This document shows, piece after piece, positions 10,501 through 20,567 of a DNA stretch of 64,000 nt (the first letter of the stretch is position 1; every line of letters starts with the position of its first letter). The notes beneath the pieces were generated by a model, which worked only from the letters and a program-made list of their open reading frames with translations, did not search any database and was not told the origin of the DNA. Made by a program: the position numbers and the translations under genes. The stretch covers positions 496,001 through 560,000 of the forward strand of contig JADJDM010000002.1 in the NCBI GenBank assembly GCA_016702705.1. The letters are read 5' to 3'. The DNA is from Bacteroidota bacterium. GTDB taxonomy: Bacteria; Bacteroidota; Bacteroidia; B-17B0; Aurantibacillaceae.

Positions 10501-10982
10501 TAACTGTTGTAGAAAATCGTACTTCTAAAAACGGAAACCCTTGGGGCAAATTTATTTTAGAGGATTACTCGGGAAGTGCTGAGTTTACTTTGTTTGGAAA
10601 CGATTATGTAAACTTTAGAAATTATTTAGATCCAAATCAATTTGTTTTTATAAGAGGTAAGGCACAAGCGCGTTACGGACAACCAGATAATTTAGAATTT
10701 AAAATTCAGAAAATTGAATTGTTATCCGAAATGAAAAACAACGCATTTACGCATTTACAATTCATTATGAAAGTTACCGATTTAAATGAAACCATGCTTA
10801 AAATGGATGACTTATTAAAAATAACAAAACCGGAAACTGCACTTATGATTTTTGTAATAACCGACCCAACGAAAACACAAGCTTACGTTTAGAGCCCAAA
10901 ATTGGTAAGCTAACTGTACAGAAGAGTTGATGGATGAATTGGAGAAGTTACCTTATTTGGAGGTGGTGAGTAAGAAATGTAA
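7504..10982 (+). pseudogene. dnaE: DNA polymerase III alpha subunit, 5'-truncated and multiply frameshifted
   Basis: Successive fragments align in order to DnaE. First is the end of the PHP domain (ELKAIIGCEFF, then KLSSIGFTKGFYYVPRID). The polymerase palm follows with GPGRGSAAGSAIAYCL and the catalytic aspartates in MPDIDIDFDD (8646-8675), then GVFQFESDGMQKALKEL and YQEQVMRLSQKLANFTKGDADVLRKAMG. Next come the fingers/HhH region (ASYAFNKSHSTCYAYVAFK) and an OB fold (TLAGIITVVENRTSKNG, then FILEDYSGSAEFTLFG). The N-terminal several hundred residues are absent: sequence before 7504 belongs to the collagen-like gene. At least ten frame breaks occur, many at short A/T runs. DnaE is the essential replicative polymerase, so a full copy must exist in the genome, or this locus is misassembled. 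Confidence 0.85.
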
Positions 10983-10983
10983 T

Positions 10984-11822
10984 ATGAGAATAATTTTAAT
11001 TTTTATTGCTGTAGTGTTTTTTTAGGGGAATTTGAGGCCAGATCTCCAAGTAATCCGTATCTTTTTTATAGCCCAAGTTTAAATAATTTGCTTCCATTTA
11101 CAGAAAGTGAGTTGCTCGTTATTAAACAAAATAAAATCAAAACCATTACTGAATTATCCAAAAATGACTATGGAATTGATGAAACCATTTCTACATTTAA
11201 TGATAGTGGGAGATTAATAAAACAAGATTGGTATAGTTATAAGAAGAAAAGAGGAAGGATATCAAACTACAAAATATAGATACTATCCAAATGGTAAATT
11301 AAGAGCAATAGAAGGAAATGGATATGACATATGATTCATTAATATATGAAAATGATGGAAGGATTTTTGTTATAGTTCTTATTCTGAATTTTTGACAAAA
11401 GAGGTGGGGTAAGGACAGAAGAAATGGAATTATTGTTAACGGTATAGACAAAATGAACTTGAGTAGATAGAATAAAACAGACACTTTTACTGTTACTAAA
11501 TATTATTATGATACTCTTTATAATATTCAAAAATATACTTCAGGAACTGATTTGGATTCTATAGTGATTAAGAAAACGAGTGACGGAGAATACTCGAAAA
11601 TTTATTACACTAGAAATAGTCTAATTACAGATATAAGAGTTGGGCAAGAGTTTCGTTATAAATCGGATAGATTGGTTGAATTTATTCAATATAATATGGT
11701 TTTGTAATCCACCATGTATTAATGTGAAAACATATTATGAGTACGATCGAAGAGGAAATTTAATTCTTTCATATAATGAGAATTATTATCAGAGGAAGTA
11801 TGTTTACATATGGGAGTTTTAG
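10984..11822 (+). pseudogene. Secreted hypothetical protein with YD-like strands, frame-broken
   Basis: The start MRIILIFIAVVFF at 10984 continues, after adding one T at 11017-11023, as LGEFEARSPSNPYLFY and LLPFTESELLVIK. Later fragments read YYPNGKLRAIEGNG, TVTKYYYDTLYNIQKYTSGTDLDS, EYSKIYYTRNSLITDIRVGQEFRYKSDRL and finally YEYDRRGNLILSYNE, ending at 11822. The Y-x-Y-D-x-x-G-N pattern resembles the YD strands of Rhs-like or MORN-like secreted proteins. At least five breaks are present. Function is unknown. The start overlaps the end of dnaE. Confidence 0.5.
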
Positions 11823-11945
11823 GTTTGAAAACTGAGGAGATTCAGGTTGATGATAGGAAACTAGAATAAAGAGATTTTATTTTAGTTATTGAGGAAGTTA
11901 AATCCTAAAATCAAAGTTAAAATTTACCAAGAAATCTGAAAAATA

Positions 11946-12410
11946 ATGATGAAGCAATTACTTTACGTGTGTTTTTTAATAATTTCTTTTTCTTCATGCC
12001 AATATCCATGGGGACATCATCATAGGTCAGATGTAATAGAGGAAATTAATAGTAATTATAAATTTATGTATCCTTCGGGAGAAGTTGAAGTACTTTCAAT
12101 TCGTGAAGACTCTACTTATAAAAGAGTGTTGTATAAAAAGGAAAGTCATTATCTAAGAAAAAACAGCCCCGGATTGGTTTAAAGATTACTTATGAAACTA
12201 ATGGTAAGGCTATTATTTAATACTTGGATGGAAGATGTTATTTAAATAATCCTGATAGTTTGCTGACTAACCAGAGATTAAAGGATCCCAAGAAGCAGAT
12301 TGGTTTCGGCTAAGATGGTTAGAAGCTAGAATTGAAATTTGTGTTGGATTCGAATACATTTAGTCAAGGAAGATTAGAATTTATTATCTATATTAAAAAA
12401 ATACAAATTG
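11946..12410 (+). CDS. Small lipoprotein of unknown function (frame-broken)
   Basis: MMKQLLYVCFLIISFSSCQ is a lipoprotein signal peptide with Cys19 as the likely lipidation site. An open frame runs to 12182 (YPSGEVEVLSIREDSTYKRVLYKK). Coding continues in another frame after the A/C runs near 12160-12170 as GLKITYETNGKAII, LDGRCYLNNPDSLLTNQRLKDPKKQ and LELKFVLDSNTFSQGRLEFI, up to about 12410. No family is recognised. The charged beta-strand character resembles other small Bacteroidota periplasmic lipoproteins. The 3' boundary is approximate. Confidence 0.45.
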
Positions 12411-12413
12411 TAA

Positions 12414-12891
12414 ATGCCCACATACTCCTTCAAAGAAGATATTAGCCCAATAGAAAGATATAAGTTGACAATCTACTTAATTCTAAGTTTCCGAAAGGTC
12501 AAACGACTATTAATTATTTCTATGATTCCTTTTGCAATGATTGTAAGTTTAGGTTTTTTGTTAAATGACTTAAGTACTCCACTTACTGGCCTGCTTATTT
12601 TTCCAGCAATTTTACTTTTCGTACTAATTGTATTGCCTTTCATTTTGGTTTATGTTTTACCAACTAAAAAAACGTTGAAATAATTATTTCACCAACAGGT
12701 ATTATTCGTAGAGGAGATAATTTATACCATGAAAAAGTGGTTTTTTTTTCTGATTCTTGGGATGAAAACAAAGCCTTCATTTTATTTACTTTAAACAATC
12801 TAAATTAGCGGCTCACGCAATAAAAAATCATGGTTTAAATCAAGAAGAAATGATGGAGTTCTTGAGTTTTGTGGATGGTAGTTTGAATTAA
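12414..12891 (+). CDS. YcxB-like membrane protein (two frameshifts)
   Basis: The N-terminal part (12414-12683) is MPTYSFKEDISPIERYKL followed by two transmembrane helices (about residues 33-50 and 58-82). After a +/-1 shift at 12678 the sequence reads IIISPTGIIRRGDNLYHEKVVFFSDSWDEN. After a second shift near 12783 it reads FYFKQSKLAAHAIKNHGL and FLSFVDGSLN, with a stop at 12889-12891. Two N-terminal membrane helices followed by a soluble strand-rich tail is the layout of YcxB-like proteins, whose role is unknown. The total of ~159 residues is the usual family length. Confidence 0.55.
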
Positions 12892-12958
12892 TTCATTCAT
12901 CTTCTTAAATCTGAGAAATCTCGAGGAAATATTTTATTGCAGCAAATCTTAAACTCAC

Positions 12959-13047
12959 CAATGAGACACGGATTACACGGAGGCACACAGAGATTGATTT
13001 GTGCTTTCCTCCGTGAGACTCTGTGCCCTCTGTGTAATCCGTGGTAA
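12959..13047. repeat. Intergenic palindromic repeat, ACACGGAGG type
   Basis: ACGGATTACACGGAGG on the left pairs with CCTCTGTGTAATCCGT on the right. Inner CACAGAGATT and CTCTGTG segments also pair, giving a long imperfect hairpin in the gap between convergent genes. A second element of the same type lies at 48718-48862 and a related one at 15095-15175. Confidence 0.65.
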
Positions 13048-13070
13048 ATTTTCATAGATCATTTATATTC

Positions 13071-14994
13071 TCACTTCAAATAATCATAATCAACATAAAA
13101 TTCCTTATTTCCTTGTTTTACTTTTATTTGTGGTCCTTTAGGGTTATTATAATCTGCTTGAAGAATTTGATCGTAAATAAAAGGGAGAACAATTTTATTC
13201 TTTTTAGTTATAATTCCATACTTACCATCTTTTTTAGCTAAAAAATGCTCGTCTCCAATATATCCAGAGCGTTCAACTCTTTCGTATTCTATTGGTATCA
13301 TGAGTTCGAGGTCTCGGTTCATTACCCCTGTTTTACCTTCTTTTTTTACATACATCATCGGTGTGTAACAAGAGATATAATCATATTCAGGTTTTAATAG
13401 TATTTCTTCCTTTTCATTAATTATTCCATACTTATTGTCGATTATTACTAAATACCTGTTGGGAATTTTTTTTGCTTTATCTTCTGTTTTAAAATAAGGA
13501 TTAGTTGTAAGGCAAAAATTTAGTTCCTGATACTTAGCTTCAATTATTACATTAAATAGTGAATCTAGTACACCACATTTACCATTTTGTTTTACTGTAA
13601 TTCTGTTTTTATATGGGTCCATACGTTCGTATTCATCTTTAGTTTCTTTTAAGCTGTGCAAATGAATGATTTTATAGTTAGATGAATCCGTTTTTTTATA
13701 AGCAACATAAGGTTGGCCTGGATTAAATATTTTATGTCTTTATAACTTGTAATAGGAAGAATGAATGTTTTTTTATTTTGATTTATCAAACCCATAAAGT
13801 GCCTTCCACTACTTGTTAAATAAATGGTATTGTATAATTCATTATTGCACGTGATGTTATGTGCAGTTTTAATTGATAAGACTCCAATTCTTTTATCACT
13901 TCATCTTTTGTATTAATTACTTTGTATTTACCATCAAGCAAAACCACAGCGGTTGAGTCTTTGCTAAAACTCTCTGCATAATCATATTTGCATTCAATTA
14001 TTTCTTTCCCGTATCTACTCATAAATCCAAATTTTCCATCGCGAGATATTCGTTTCAATCCTGGTAAATTGGTGTAGTCAAAGACATCATATTGTGGTTT
14101 TCTAACTTCGACTAAATTGGTATCTAACCAACCTAATTTCCCGTTTTTAATTACAGGTATTATTGGATTGCTGTAATCCTTATAATGCCAAAGTATTTCA
14201 TCATAGTCATTTAAATTATAAAGTTTTTTTGTTTTTAAATCATAATAGGCTACATACTTATTGCTAGTTTTAAAATGTAGGATACTGTTCTCAGCTTGTG
14301 ATAAATATATATTTTGTACTTCATCAAATTGATGCTCAACTAATACTTCTCCATTCATTTTTATAATACCCCATTTTTTGTTTTTGCTAGCAACAATAAT
14401 ATCATCTATTGGCATTAGTTCATCATACATGATAGGAATACTAATGCTTCCTAAACTATCAATAAGTCCATATTGAATGATTGAATTTTGCTTTTTGCTT
14501 ATATAATTATCCGGTATTCTTGTATTACCAGGTAAATTAGCTACTTTATAAAATCCTGAAAATCGGTAGCTTTCCTGCGGACTATACGCCCAAATGCCTC
14601 TTGTAAATGAGCTTCGTGTAGTATGATTTAATCCTTTTGTTGTTTTTTGTTTGCTTATTTTTTTTTCTAAAAAATATTTCGTCAATTTTTCTATTGAGGA
14701 AGCGGAACCAAAAGTGTGTATTATTTTTCCACTTGTATCCCTAAAATAATATTCGTTTCCAATTGGCTGTGGATGAAACATGCTGTGCGGCATTGCTCTG
14801 GGCTGACTTTGTTCTAAATGAAAAATCATTCTATCCCATTGTCCAATATGGTCAACTTCTATCATTTGTACTCCATTATAAAATGGATAATATAGTGTGT
14901 CGGTTTTGTTTTCGTTTAAGAACCCCAATTTACCAAACTGGGCAAACGCACCATGAATGGTAAAATAGAATAAAAGAAAAAGGTAATACTTCAT
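13071..14994 (-). CDS. Secreted WG-repeat protein (two frameshifts)
   Basis: A signal peptide (…IHGAFAQ) is followed by ~620 residues of WG-type beta repeats. Examples are SKNKKWGIIKMNGEVLVEHQFDE, KNGKLGWLDTNLVEVRKPQYD, RDGKFGFMSRYGKEIIECKYDYAE, IIDNKYGIINEKEEILLKPEYDY and KKDGKYGIITKKNKIVLPFIYDQ. Each repeat pairs a KxGKYG(I/F)(I/M) strand with a P-x-(Y/E)-Y-D strand. The open stretches 13816-14994 and 13071-13661 belong to one gene. Between them the sense continues in a third frame (NNELYNTIYLTSSGRHFMGLINQNKKTFILP), with breaks near 13850 and 13735. WG-repeat proteins are thought to be binding scaffolds; the ligand here is unknown. Confidence 0.75.
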
Positions 14995-15094
14995 TAAACT
15001 AATTTAGGAATGAATTAGCGAAGTGGCTTGTTAAATGAGGTTAAAAAAAGTGTGCATCTTAGTACATAAAATGCTTTAGTTAATGAATTTAAAT

Positions 15095-15175
15095 CCACCA
15101 CTAAGACATGGAGTACACTAAGATACACTAAGTCTAAGTGAAACTAAGTGATCTTAGCGTCTTAGTGGTAAAAAA
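15095..15175. repeat. Intergenic palindromic repeat, CACTAAG type
   Basis: CCACTAAGACATGG on the left and TTAGCGTCTTAGTGG on the right form an imperfect inverted repeat. Internal copies of ACTAAG lie between them. It lies in the gap between the WG-repeat gene and the TIGR01777 gene and resembles the elements at 12959 and 48718. Confidence 0.55.
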
Positions 15176-16077
15176 CTATCTCAACAAATTTTCTAAAGCC
15201 CCTTTTAACTCAGGATATTTAAAATTAAATGGAATGCCTTTTGTTTTCTCAGCGCTTACTTTTACACCTTCTAAAACGATTACCGCCATTTCACCTAGAA
15301 TTAATTTCAGAACAAAGGCAGGAACAGCAGGCATAAAAAATGGTTTGTGTAATGTTTGTGCTATTGCTTTCGATAGTTCTTTGTTAGTAACGTGCTGCGG
15401 GGCAACTCCGTTATAAATACCATGCATCTTTTCATTTGTAATTGCTTCATAAAACAATCCTACCAAATCGTCAATATGAATCCAAGGCATATATTGTTTG
15501 CCACTTCCAAGTGCCGAGCCAATTCCCATTTTAATTGTTTTGGATATTTTGGTAATGCACCTCCATCTTTACTTAAAACAACTCCAATACGTATAATGTT
15601 TAATCGAATATTTTTATTAATCTCATTGTACGATTCTTCCCATTGTTTGCAGGTGTTTCCCATGAAATCATCGCAAGCAGCATCTGTTTCTGTATACACT
15701 TTTTCATTAGTAATTGCCCCGTAAAAGCCAACCGCCGAAGCTCCAACAAATGTTTTAATTTGATTGCCCCGCTTATTTATTTCGCTTGCTAATAGTTTAG
15801 AGGAAATGACTCTACTATCTATAATTTCTTTTTTCCTTGCGGCTGTCCATTTTTCATCAGCAATACCTGCGCCTGCTAAATGCACAACGGTATCAATGTT
15901 TTCGAAGGCGCGTTCATCTATTTCACCTTTGCTTAAATCCCATTTATAGCAGGGTGTTTTCGTGTTTAAATTCTCTTTTCTACCGAGGTGTTTTACGGTA
16001 TGTCCTTTTTCTATTAACAAGGCTGTTAATTTCTTCCCTATAAGTCCTGATGCTCCACTAATTAAAACCTGTGCCAT
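15176..16077 (-). CDS. TIGR01777/YfcH-family NAD-dependent epimerase (one frameshift)
   Basis: The N-terminal Rossmann motif is GASGLIGKKLTALLIEKGH (residues 7-25). It is followed by VVHLAGAGIADEKWTAARKKEIIDSR and GASAVGFYGA, typical of the TIGR01777 group of the extended short-chain dehydrogenase superfamily. The second open part (15176-15529) carries GSGKQYMPWIHIDDLVGLFYEA and the C-terminal domain (VLEGVKVSAEKTKGIPFNFKYPEL). A one-base deletion near 15530-15545 separates the two. Corrected length is 300 residues, exactly family-typical. The substrate of this family is not established. Confidence 0.88.
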
Positions 16078-16092
16078 GAATGATAAAAATCT

Positions 16093-16100
16093 TACTTTTG
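16093..16100 (+). promoter_or_regulatory. -7 promoter element TACTTTTG
   Basis: The octamer matches TAnnTTTG and ends 16 bases before the ATG at 16116. It supports that ATG rather than the earlier in-frame start at 16080, and probably drives the 16.1-18.5 kb gene run. Confidence 0.45.
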
Positions 16101-16115
16101 TTCAACACTAAAGGT

Positions 16116-16445
16116 ATGGAAAATAAAGTATTTGATAAGCATATTTTTGTTTGCACCAACGAAAGAGTTGGTGGAGAAAGAAAAAGCTGTGGCGATCAAC
16201 ATGGATTAAACTTAGTTGCAGCTTTAAAAAAGCAAATTAAGGATAAAAATCTTCCGCAAAATATTCGTGCTCAAAAGTCGGGATGCCTTGGTATTTGTGA
16301 TTTTGGACCAACAGTTGCAGTTTATCCAGAAGGAATATTTTATGTAAATGTGCACCTAAGTGATGTGGAAGAAATTGTAGAATCGCACATTGTAAATAAT
16401 ACACCTGTAGATAGATTGTTGTTAAAGCATAAGAAAGATGTCTGA
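16116..16445 (+). CDS. Thioredoxin-fold [2Fe-2S] ferredoxin-like protein
   Basis: 109 residues. Cysteines are arranged as CTNER…SCG near residues 10-22 and GCLGICDFGP near residues 57-66, the four-cysteine pattern of the TRX-like [2Fe-2S] family (NuoE-like small ferredoxins). VAVYPEGIFYVNV and DVEEIVESHI complete the family signature. It probably carries one 2Fe-2S cluster and transfers electrons; the partner is unknown. The stop codon overlaps the next start (ATGTCTGA, 8 bases), so translation is coupled to the downstream gene. Confidence 0.82.
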   Translation: MENKVFDKHIFVCTNERVGGERKSCGDQHGLNLVAALKKQIKDKNLPQNIRAQKSGCLGICDFGPTVAVYPEGIFYVNVHLSDVEEIVESHIVNNTPVDRLLLKHKKDV

Positions 16446-16805
16446 ACTACAACTTGAACAATACTTTAATAACCGCAGAATCATTGATGCAACCATGCGT
16501 CAATTAGAGAAGGATTTTTCCTTGGATGAAGATAGCGTTCAATTAAAGGATTACCAAGGAATTTGTTTGAGCAGTTGTTTGAAGTTGTTTATCCTATCAT
16601 CAACAAGCTAATCACAAGCAACTATCAGCAGTTTTTAAATACGTTGTATCGTATTGATGTAAACGAGTTTAAACTCAAACAAGAAATGGCTAAAGTGGAT
16701 GCAAATCAATACAGTGAAGTTGTTACACGATTGGTATTGCAAAAGGAATTGCAAAAAGTTATAATTAGAAACATTTATAGTACGAAGAATGATATTACAA
16801 ATTAG
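16438..16805 (+). CDS. Conserved hypothetical protein, all-helical (one frameshift)
   Basis: The start MSELQLEQYFNNRRIIDATMRQLEKD overlaps the 2Fe-2S gene. After a one-base loss near 16560 the sequence continues as LFEQLFEVVYPIINKLITSNYQQFLNTLYRIDVNE. It ends at 16805, overlapping the acetyltransferase start. Corrected length is 122 residues. It looks helical with no membrane segment or catalytic motif, and I do not recognise a characterised family. Its overlap with both neighbours indicates one operon. Confidence 0.6.
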
Positions 16806-17256
16806 AAAAGGTGTTGCAGAGGATTTACCACAAGTATTAAATTTAATAAAGGAATTAGCGGCATACGAAAAAGCTCCAAACGAAGTAGTTGTTACCATTG
16901 ATGAAATGACAAACTGGGGTTTTGGAAAAGATAAGGTGTTCGATTTTTTTGTGGCGATAGAAAATGATAGAGTGATTGGTTTAGCATTATATTATTTCAA
17001 ATATTCAACTTGGAAAGGTCGTTGTTTATTTTTAGAAGATATTATTGTAACTGAGCCATACAGGGGCAAAGGTTTAGGGAAAAAGCTTTTTGAGAAAGTA
17101 GCAAAGGTTGCTAAAATGGAAAAGGTTCGTCGTATGGAGTGGCAAGTGTTAGATTGGAACGAACCAGCAATTAATTTCTATAAGAAATATCCTTCGCATT
17201 TAGATGGTGAGTGGATTAATTGCAAATTAACCGATAAAGAATTAGTAAGTTTTTAA
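16789..17256 (+). CDS. GNAT family N-acetyltransferase (diamine-acetyltransferase-like)
   Basis: 155 residues. IRKGVAEDLPQVLNLIKELAAYEKAPNEV at the N-terminus closely resembles spermidine/spermine or thialysine acetyltransferases. The acetyl-CoA pyrophosphate-binding loop is YRGKGLGKKLFEKV (about residues 87-100), and LDWNEPAINFYKKY is the conserved C-terminal motif B. It probably acetylates a primary amine such as a polyamine or a lysine analogue; the exact substrate is inference. It overlaps the upstream gene by 17 bases and ends 2 bases before the aspartokinase start. Confidence 0.85.
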   Translation: MILQIRKGVAEDLPQVLNLIKELAAYEKAPNEVVVTIDEMTNWGFGKDKVFDFFVAIENDRVIGLALYYFKYSTWKGRCLFLEDIIVTEPYRGKGLGKKLFEKVAKVAKMEKVRRMEWQVLDWNEPAINFYKKYPSHLDGEWINCKLTDKELVSF

Positions 17257-17258
17257 TT

Positions 17259-18524
17259 ATGCAGGTATTTAAATTTGGTGGAGCATCAGTAAAAGATGCA
17301 AATGCTGTAAAAAATGTTGCGGCAATTTTAAAACGTTACGAAGGCAAACAATTAATTATTGTTGTTTCTGCAATGGGCAAAATCACTAATGCTTTGGAGC
17401 GTTTGGTAGATGCCTACTTTTATAAGAAAGAAAATGCAGAAGTTGTTTTGGAAGAAATAAAAGCATTTCATTTAAACATTGTTACTGAATTGTTTCCAAA
17501 CAAATCGCATTCGTTTTACAATGATTTAGAAAATACTTTTGTAGAAATACAATGGGCCATTGAAGATGAACCAACTGGAACATATAATTTCGAATACGAC
17601 CAAATTGTGAGTATGGGAGAAGTTTTTTCTACCAAAATAATTTCGGCTTATTTAAATGAAATCGGTATTAAAAATAAATGGATGGATGCACGCGGTTTGG
17701 TGCAAACAGATAATACGTACCGCGAGGGAAAAGTAGATTTTGAATTAACAGAATCCTTGGTGAAAAAAGATTTGGTTCCTGCAGTACACACAAACAATAT
17801 TGTAACAACACAAGGTTTTTTAGGTGGAACATCGGAAAACTTTACTACCACACTTGGACGTGAAGGTTCTGATTATACAGCTGCCATTTTAGCCTATTGT
17901 GTAAATGCCGAAAATGTTACCATTTGGAAAGATGTGCCAGGTGTTTTAAATGCTGATCCAAAGTGGTTTGATAATACAATTAAAATTAGCGAACTTACTT
18001 ATCAAGATGCAATTGAGTTAACTTATTATGGGGCAACAGTTATTCATCCAAAAACAATTAAACCTTTGCAAAATAAAGGTATTCCTTTGTTTGTGCGTTC
18101 TTTTTTAAATCACGATGAAGAAGGAACTGTGGTAAAAGAATCAGGTAGGAAGCTGCCAATTCCTTCTTTTATTTTTAAAGTAAATCAAGTTTTAATTTCA
18201 CTACAAGCAAAAGATTTTTCATTTATAGCCGAAGATAATTTGAGTTCTATTTTTGAAGTGTTTTACAAACATGGAGTTAAAATTCACATGATGCAATTAT
18301 CTGCCATTAATTTCTCTGTTTGTACCGATAATGACGCGCAAAAAGTCCCTGGTTTACTTGCTGAATTGCAGAACGATTTTAAAGTATTGTACAACGATAA
18401 TTTAGAATTATGTACGATTCGATACTACGACCAAAGCACTTTAGATAGGGTTTCCATTAATAAGCAGATTTTACTTGAACAAAAAAGCCGTTATACAGCT
18501 CAAATGGTGTTAAAACCTGTTTAA
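17259..18524 (+). CDS. lysC: Aspartate kinase
   Basis: 421 residues, intact. It phosphorylates aspartate at the head of the lysine, threonine and methionine pathways. VFKFGGASVKD (residues 3-13) is the nucleotide-binding signature, followed by IIVVSAMGKITNALE. TTLGREGSDYTAAILA and WKDVPGVLNADP are the conserved kinase-domain segments. The C-terminal ~120 residues are ACT-like (FIFKVNQVLISLQAKDFSF), where feedback inhibition usually occurs. It is monofunctional, without a homoserine dehydrogenase part. It is the last member of the overlapping run from 16116. Confidence 0.92.
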   Translation: MQVFKFGGASVKDANAVKNVAAILKRYEGKQLIIVVSAMGKITNALERLVDAYFYKKENAEVVLEEIKAFHLNIVTELFPNKSHSFYNDLENTFVEIQWAIEDEPTGTYNFEYDQIVSMGEVFSTKIISAYLNEIGIKNKWMDARGLVQTDNTYREGKVDFELTESLVKKDLVPAVHTNNIVTTQGFLGGTSENFTTTLGREGSDYTAAILAYCVNAENVTIWKDVPGVLNADPKWFDNTIKISELTYQDAIELTYYGATVIHPKTIKPLQNKGIPLFVRSFLNHDEEGTVVKESGRKLPIPSFIFKVNQVLISLQAKDFSFIAEDNLSSIFEVFYKHGVKIHMMQLSAINFSVCTDNDAQKVPGLLAELQNDFKVLYNDNLELCTIRYYDQSTLDRVSINKQILLEQKSRYTAQMVLKPV

Positions 18525-20536
18525 ATGTTTTTGTTGTCGGCATGCTATTTGTTTGTAGCTTTAAATACAAATTTACAACATGCGCAGTTTTATATTTTTT
18601 TCTCCTTTATTCTATTGTTTGTAAACCTTAGTTCGTTTGCGCAGCTGAATGGTGATTTGCGCGAAGAGGTCATAAATCGTTCAACAGAGAAAGAAATAAA
18701 AATGTTGGACTTAGCCGACAAGTATTACATTGATAGAGAATTTTTATTAGCTCTTCCTTATTACGATACATTACTAACTAAATTTCCTGATAATTTGTAT
18801 TTGTCCTATTTACTGGGTTCATGTTCTGTTTTTGATGCAGATAAACAAAAGTCTTCGGAAAAATTCATAAAGAAAGCAGAGTCAATTAAAAGTAAGTTAT
18901 TTGATTATGACTATTACCTCGGGAAATCTTTTTTAGTTAATGATAAGTATGATGATGCAATCAATCAATTTGGAATGTATCTTACCAATCCAATTAATGA
19001 TGATTTAAAAAATGAAGTAATCCGTCAGATTTCAATTTGTAAAAATGCAAAAGAGAGTAATTCAAAGTTTGCTTTAGCTAAAATAACCAATATAGGCTCA
19101 CCAATAAATACAAAGGGTTCAGAGTATTGTCCGATATTCCCTTCAGATGAGCGTTTTATGGTTTTTACTTATCGTGGTGAAAAATCCAAAGGGGGAAAGC
19201 AATCAATGCCGAATAAAAAAGATGAGAAGGAGGGGATTTATTTTGAAGATGTATTTATTTCATATAAAGGTCCAAGAGGCGAGTGGTCGGAGCCGCTTTC
19301 AATTGACGCAATTAATACTACAGGGCACGATGCAGCTATTTATCTATCTCAAGATGGACAACGCTTATTCATATACAGAAATTTAAGTTCTGGAAAACCT
19401 GAGAAAGTGAAAGGAATAAATTCAAATGCGTGGGAGGGAAGTGTGTGTTTATCACCTGATCAAAAAACAATTTATTTTAGTAGTGAGCGCCCTGGCGGTT
19501 TGGGAGGAAGAGATATTTATTTTGCAACTTTACAAGCTGATGGTTCTTGGGGTAATGTAAAAAATCTTGGACCTGAGATAAATACAAAATATGATGAAGA
19601 TGCTCCTTTTGTGCATGCTGATGGTAAAACACTTTTTTTCGCTTCTAACGGGCACACCACAATTGGAGGTTATGATATTTTTAAAAGTGAAATGAAATCA
19701 GGTAAATGGCAAAACCATTTAATGTTGGTAAACCCGTAAATACACCAGGCGACGACAAGTTTTATGTTGTTTCATCAGATGGGCGAAGAGGATATTATTC
19801 TTCTGAAAAAAAGGATGGGCAGGGACAACAAGATATTTACATGGCTGAACCTGGAATGTTTGGAAAACCTACAGCTTTAGTTTTGGTTAATGGTAAAGTT
19901 ACTTTTAACGATAAGCCTGTTGCGGCTACCGTAAAAGTTATTTCTAAACTATATAAAACGGAGTACACAAGTTCGATGGCAAGTAATAAGGAAACGGGAG
20001 ATTATTTAGTGAATTTACCATCTGGAAATGAGTTTGAAATTATGTTTAATTATAATGATGTGTATCAAAGTAAAAGTTTATCAACTGCTTTAGTAGATTC
20101 ATTTGCACGTTTAGAAATAAATGCACAATTATTTACAGAGGAATACTTAGATTCAAAAATGCCAAAGCAAATCGACTCTACACAACTTAGATATGAAGAG
20201 CTAGTGAAAAATGGATTAACATATAAAGAATTTGTTGAGATTTACGGAAATTCAGTAGCAGATAGCTTGGATTTTAGAATACAGTTAGGAGCTTACAAGT
20301 ATATTGAAAATTTTAATTATTCGAAAATCATAGGTTTGCCTCGAGTGCTTAGAAGAACGTATCATGATGGAATAACACGTTTTACAATTGGTTCTGTTAA
20401 AACACTAAATGAAGCAAATGCACTTTGCAATAAAGCAAAAAAGAATGGATTGAAAGATGCCTTTGTAATTGTTATTTATAAAGATGAACGTATTACTTGG
20501 AATAAATTATTGGATGAAAAAATTATTCAGAGGTAG
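18525..20536 (+). CDS. Envelope protein with TPR, PD40 propeller and SPOR-like C-terminus (frameshifted)
   Basis: After a signal peptide ending SSFAQ come TPR-like helices (about residues 50-170), then PD40/WD40-like strands: LSPDQKTIYFSSERPGGLGGRDIYFA, HADGKTLFFASNGHTTIGGYDIF and SSDGRRGYYSSEKKDGQGQQDIYMA. A carboxypeptidase-regulatory-like segment follows. The C-terminus FRIQLGAYKYIENFNYSKI reads like a SPOR peptidoglycan-binding domain. The layout recalls PorE of the T9SS, but with SPOR in place of the OmpA domain. One A is missing near 19712, joining SGKWQ to KPFNVGKPVN. The true start may be ATG at 18580 (MRSFIFF…), if one T is missing from the run at 18595-18601. Confidence 0.75.
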
Positions 20537-20567
20537 TTTCGATGTTTCATCTTTTGAATTACATAAA

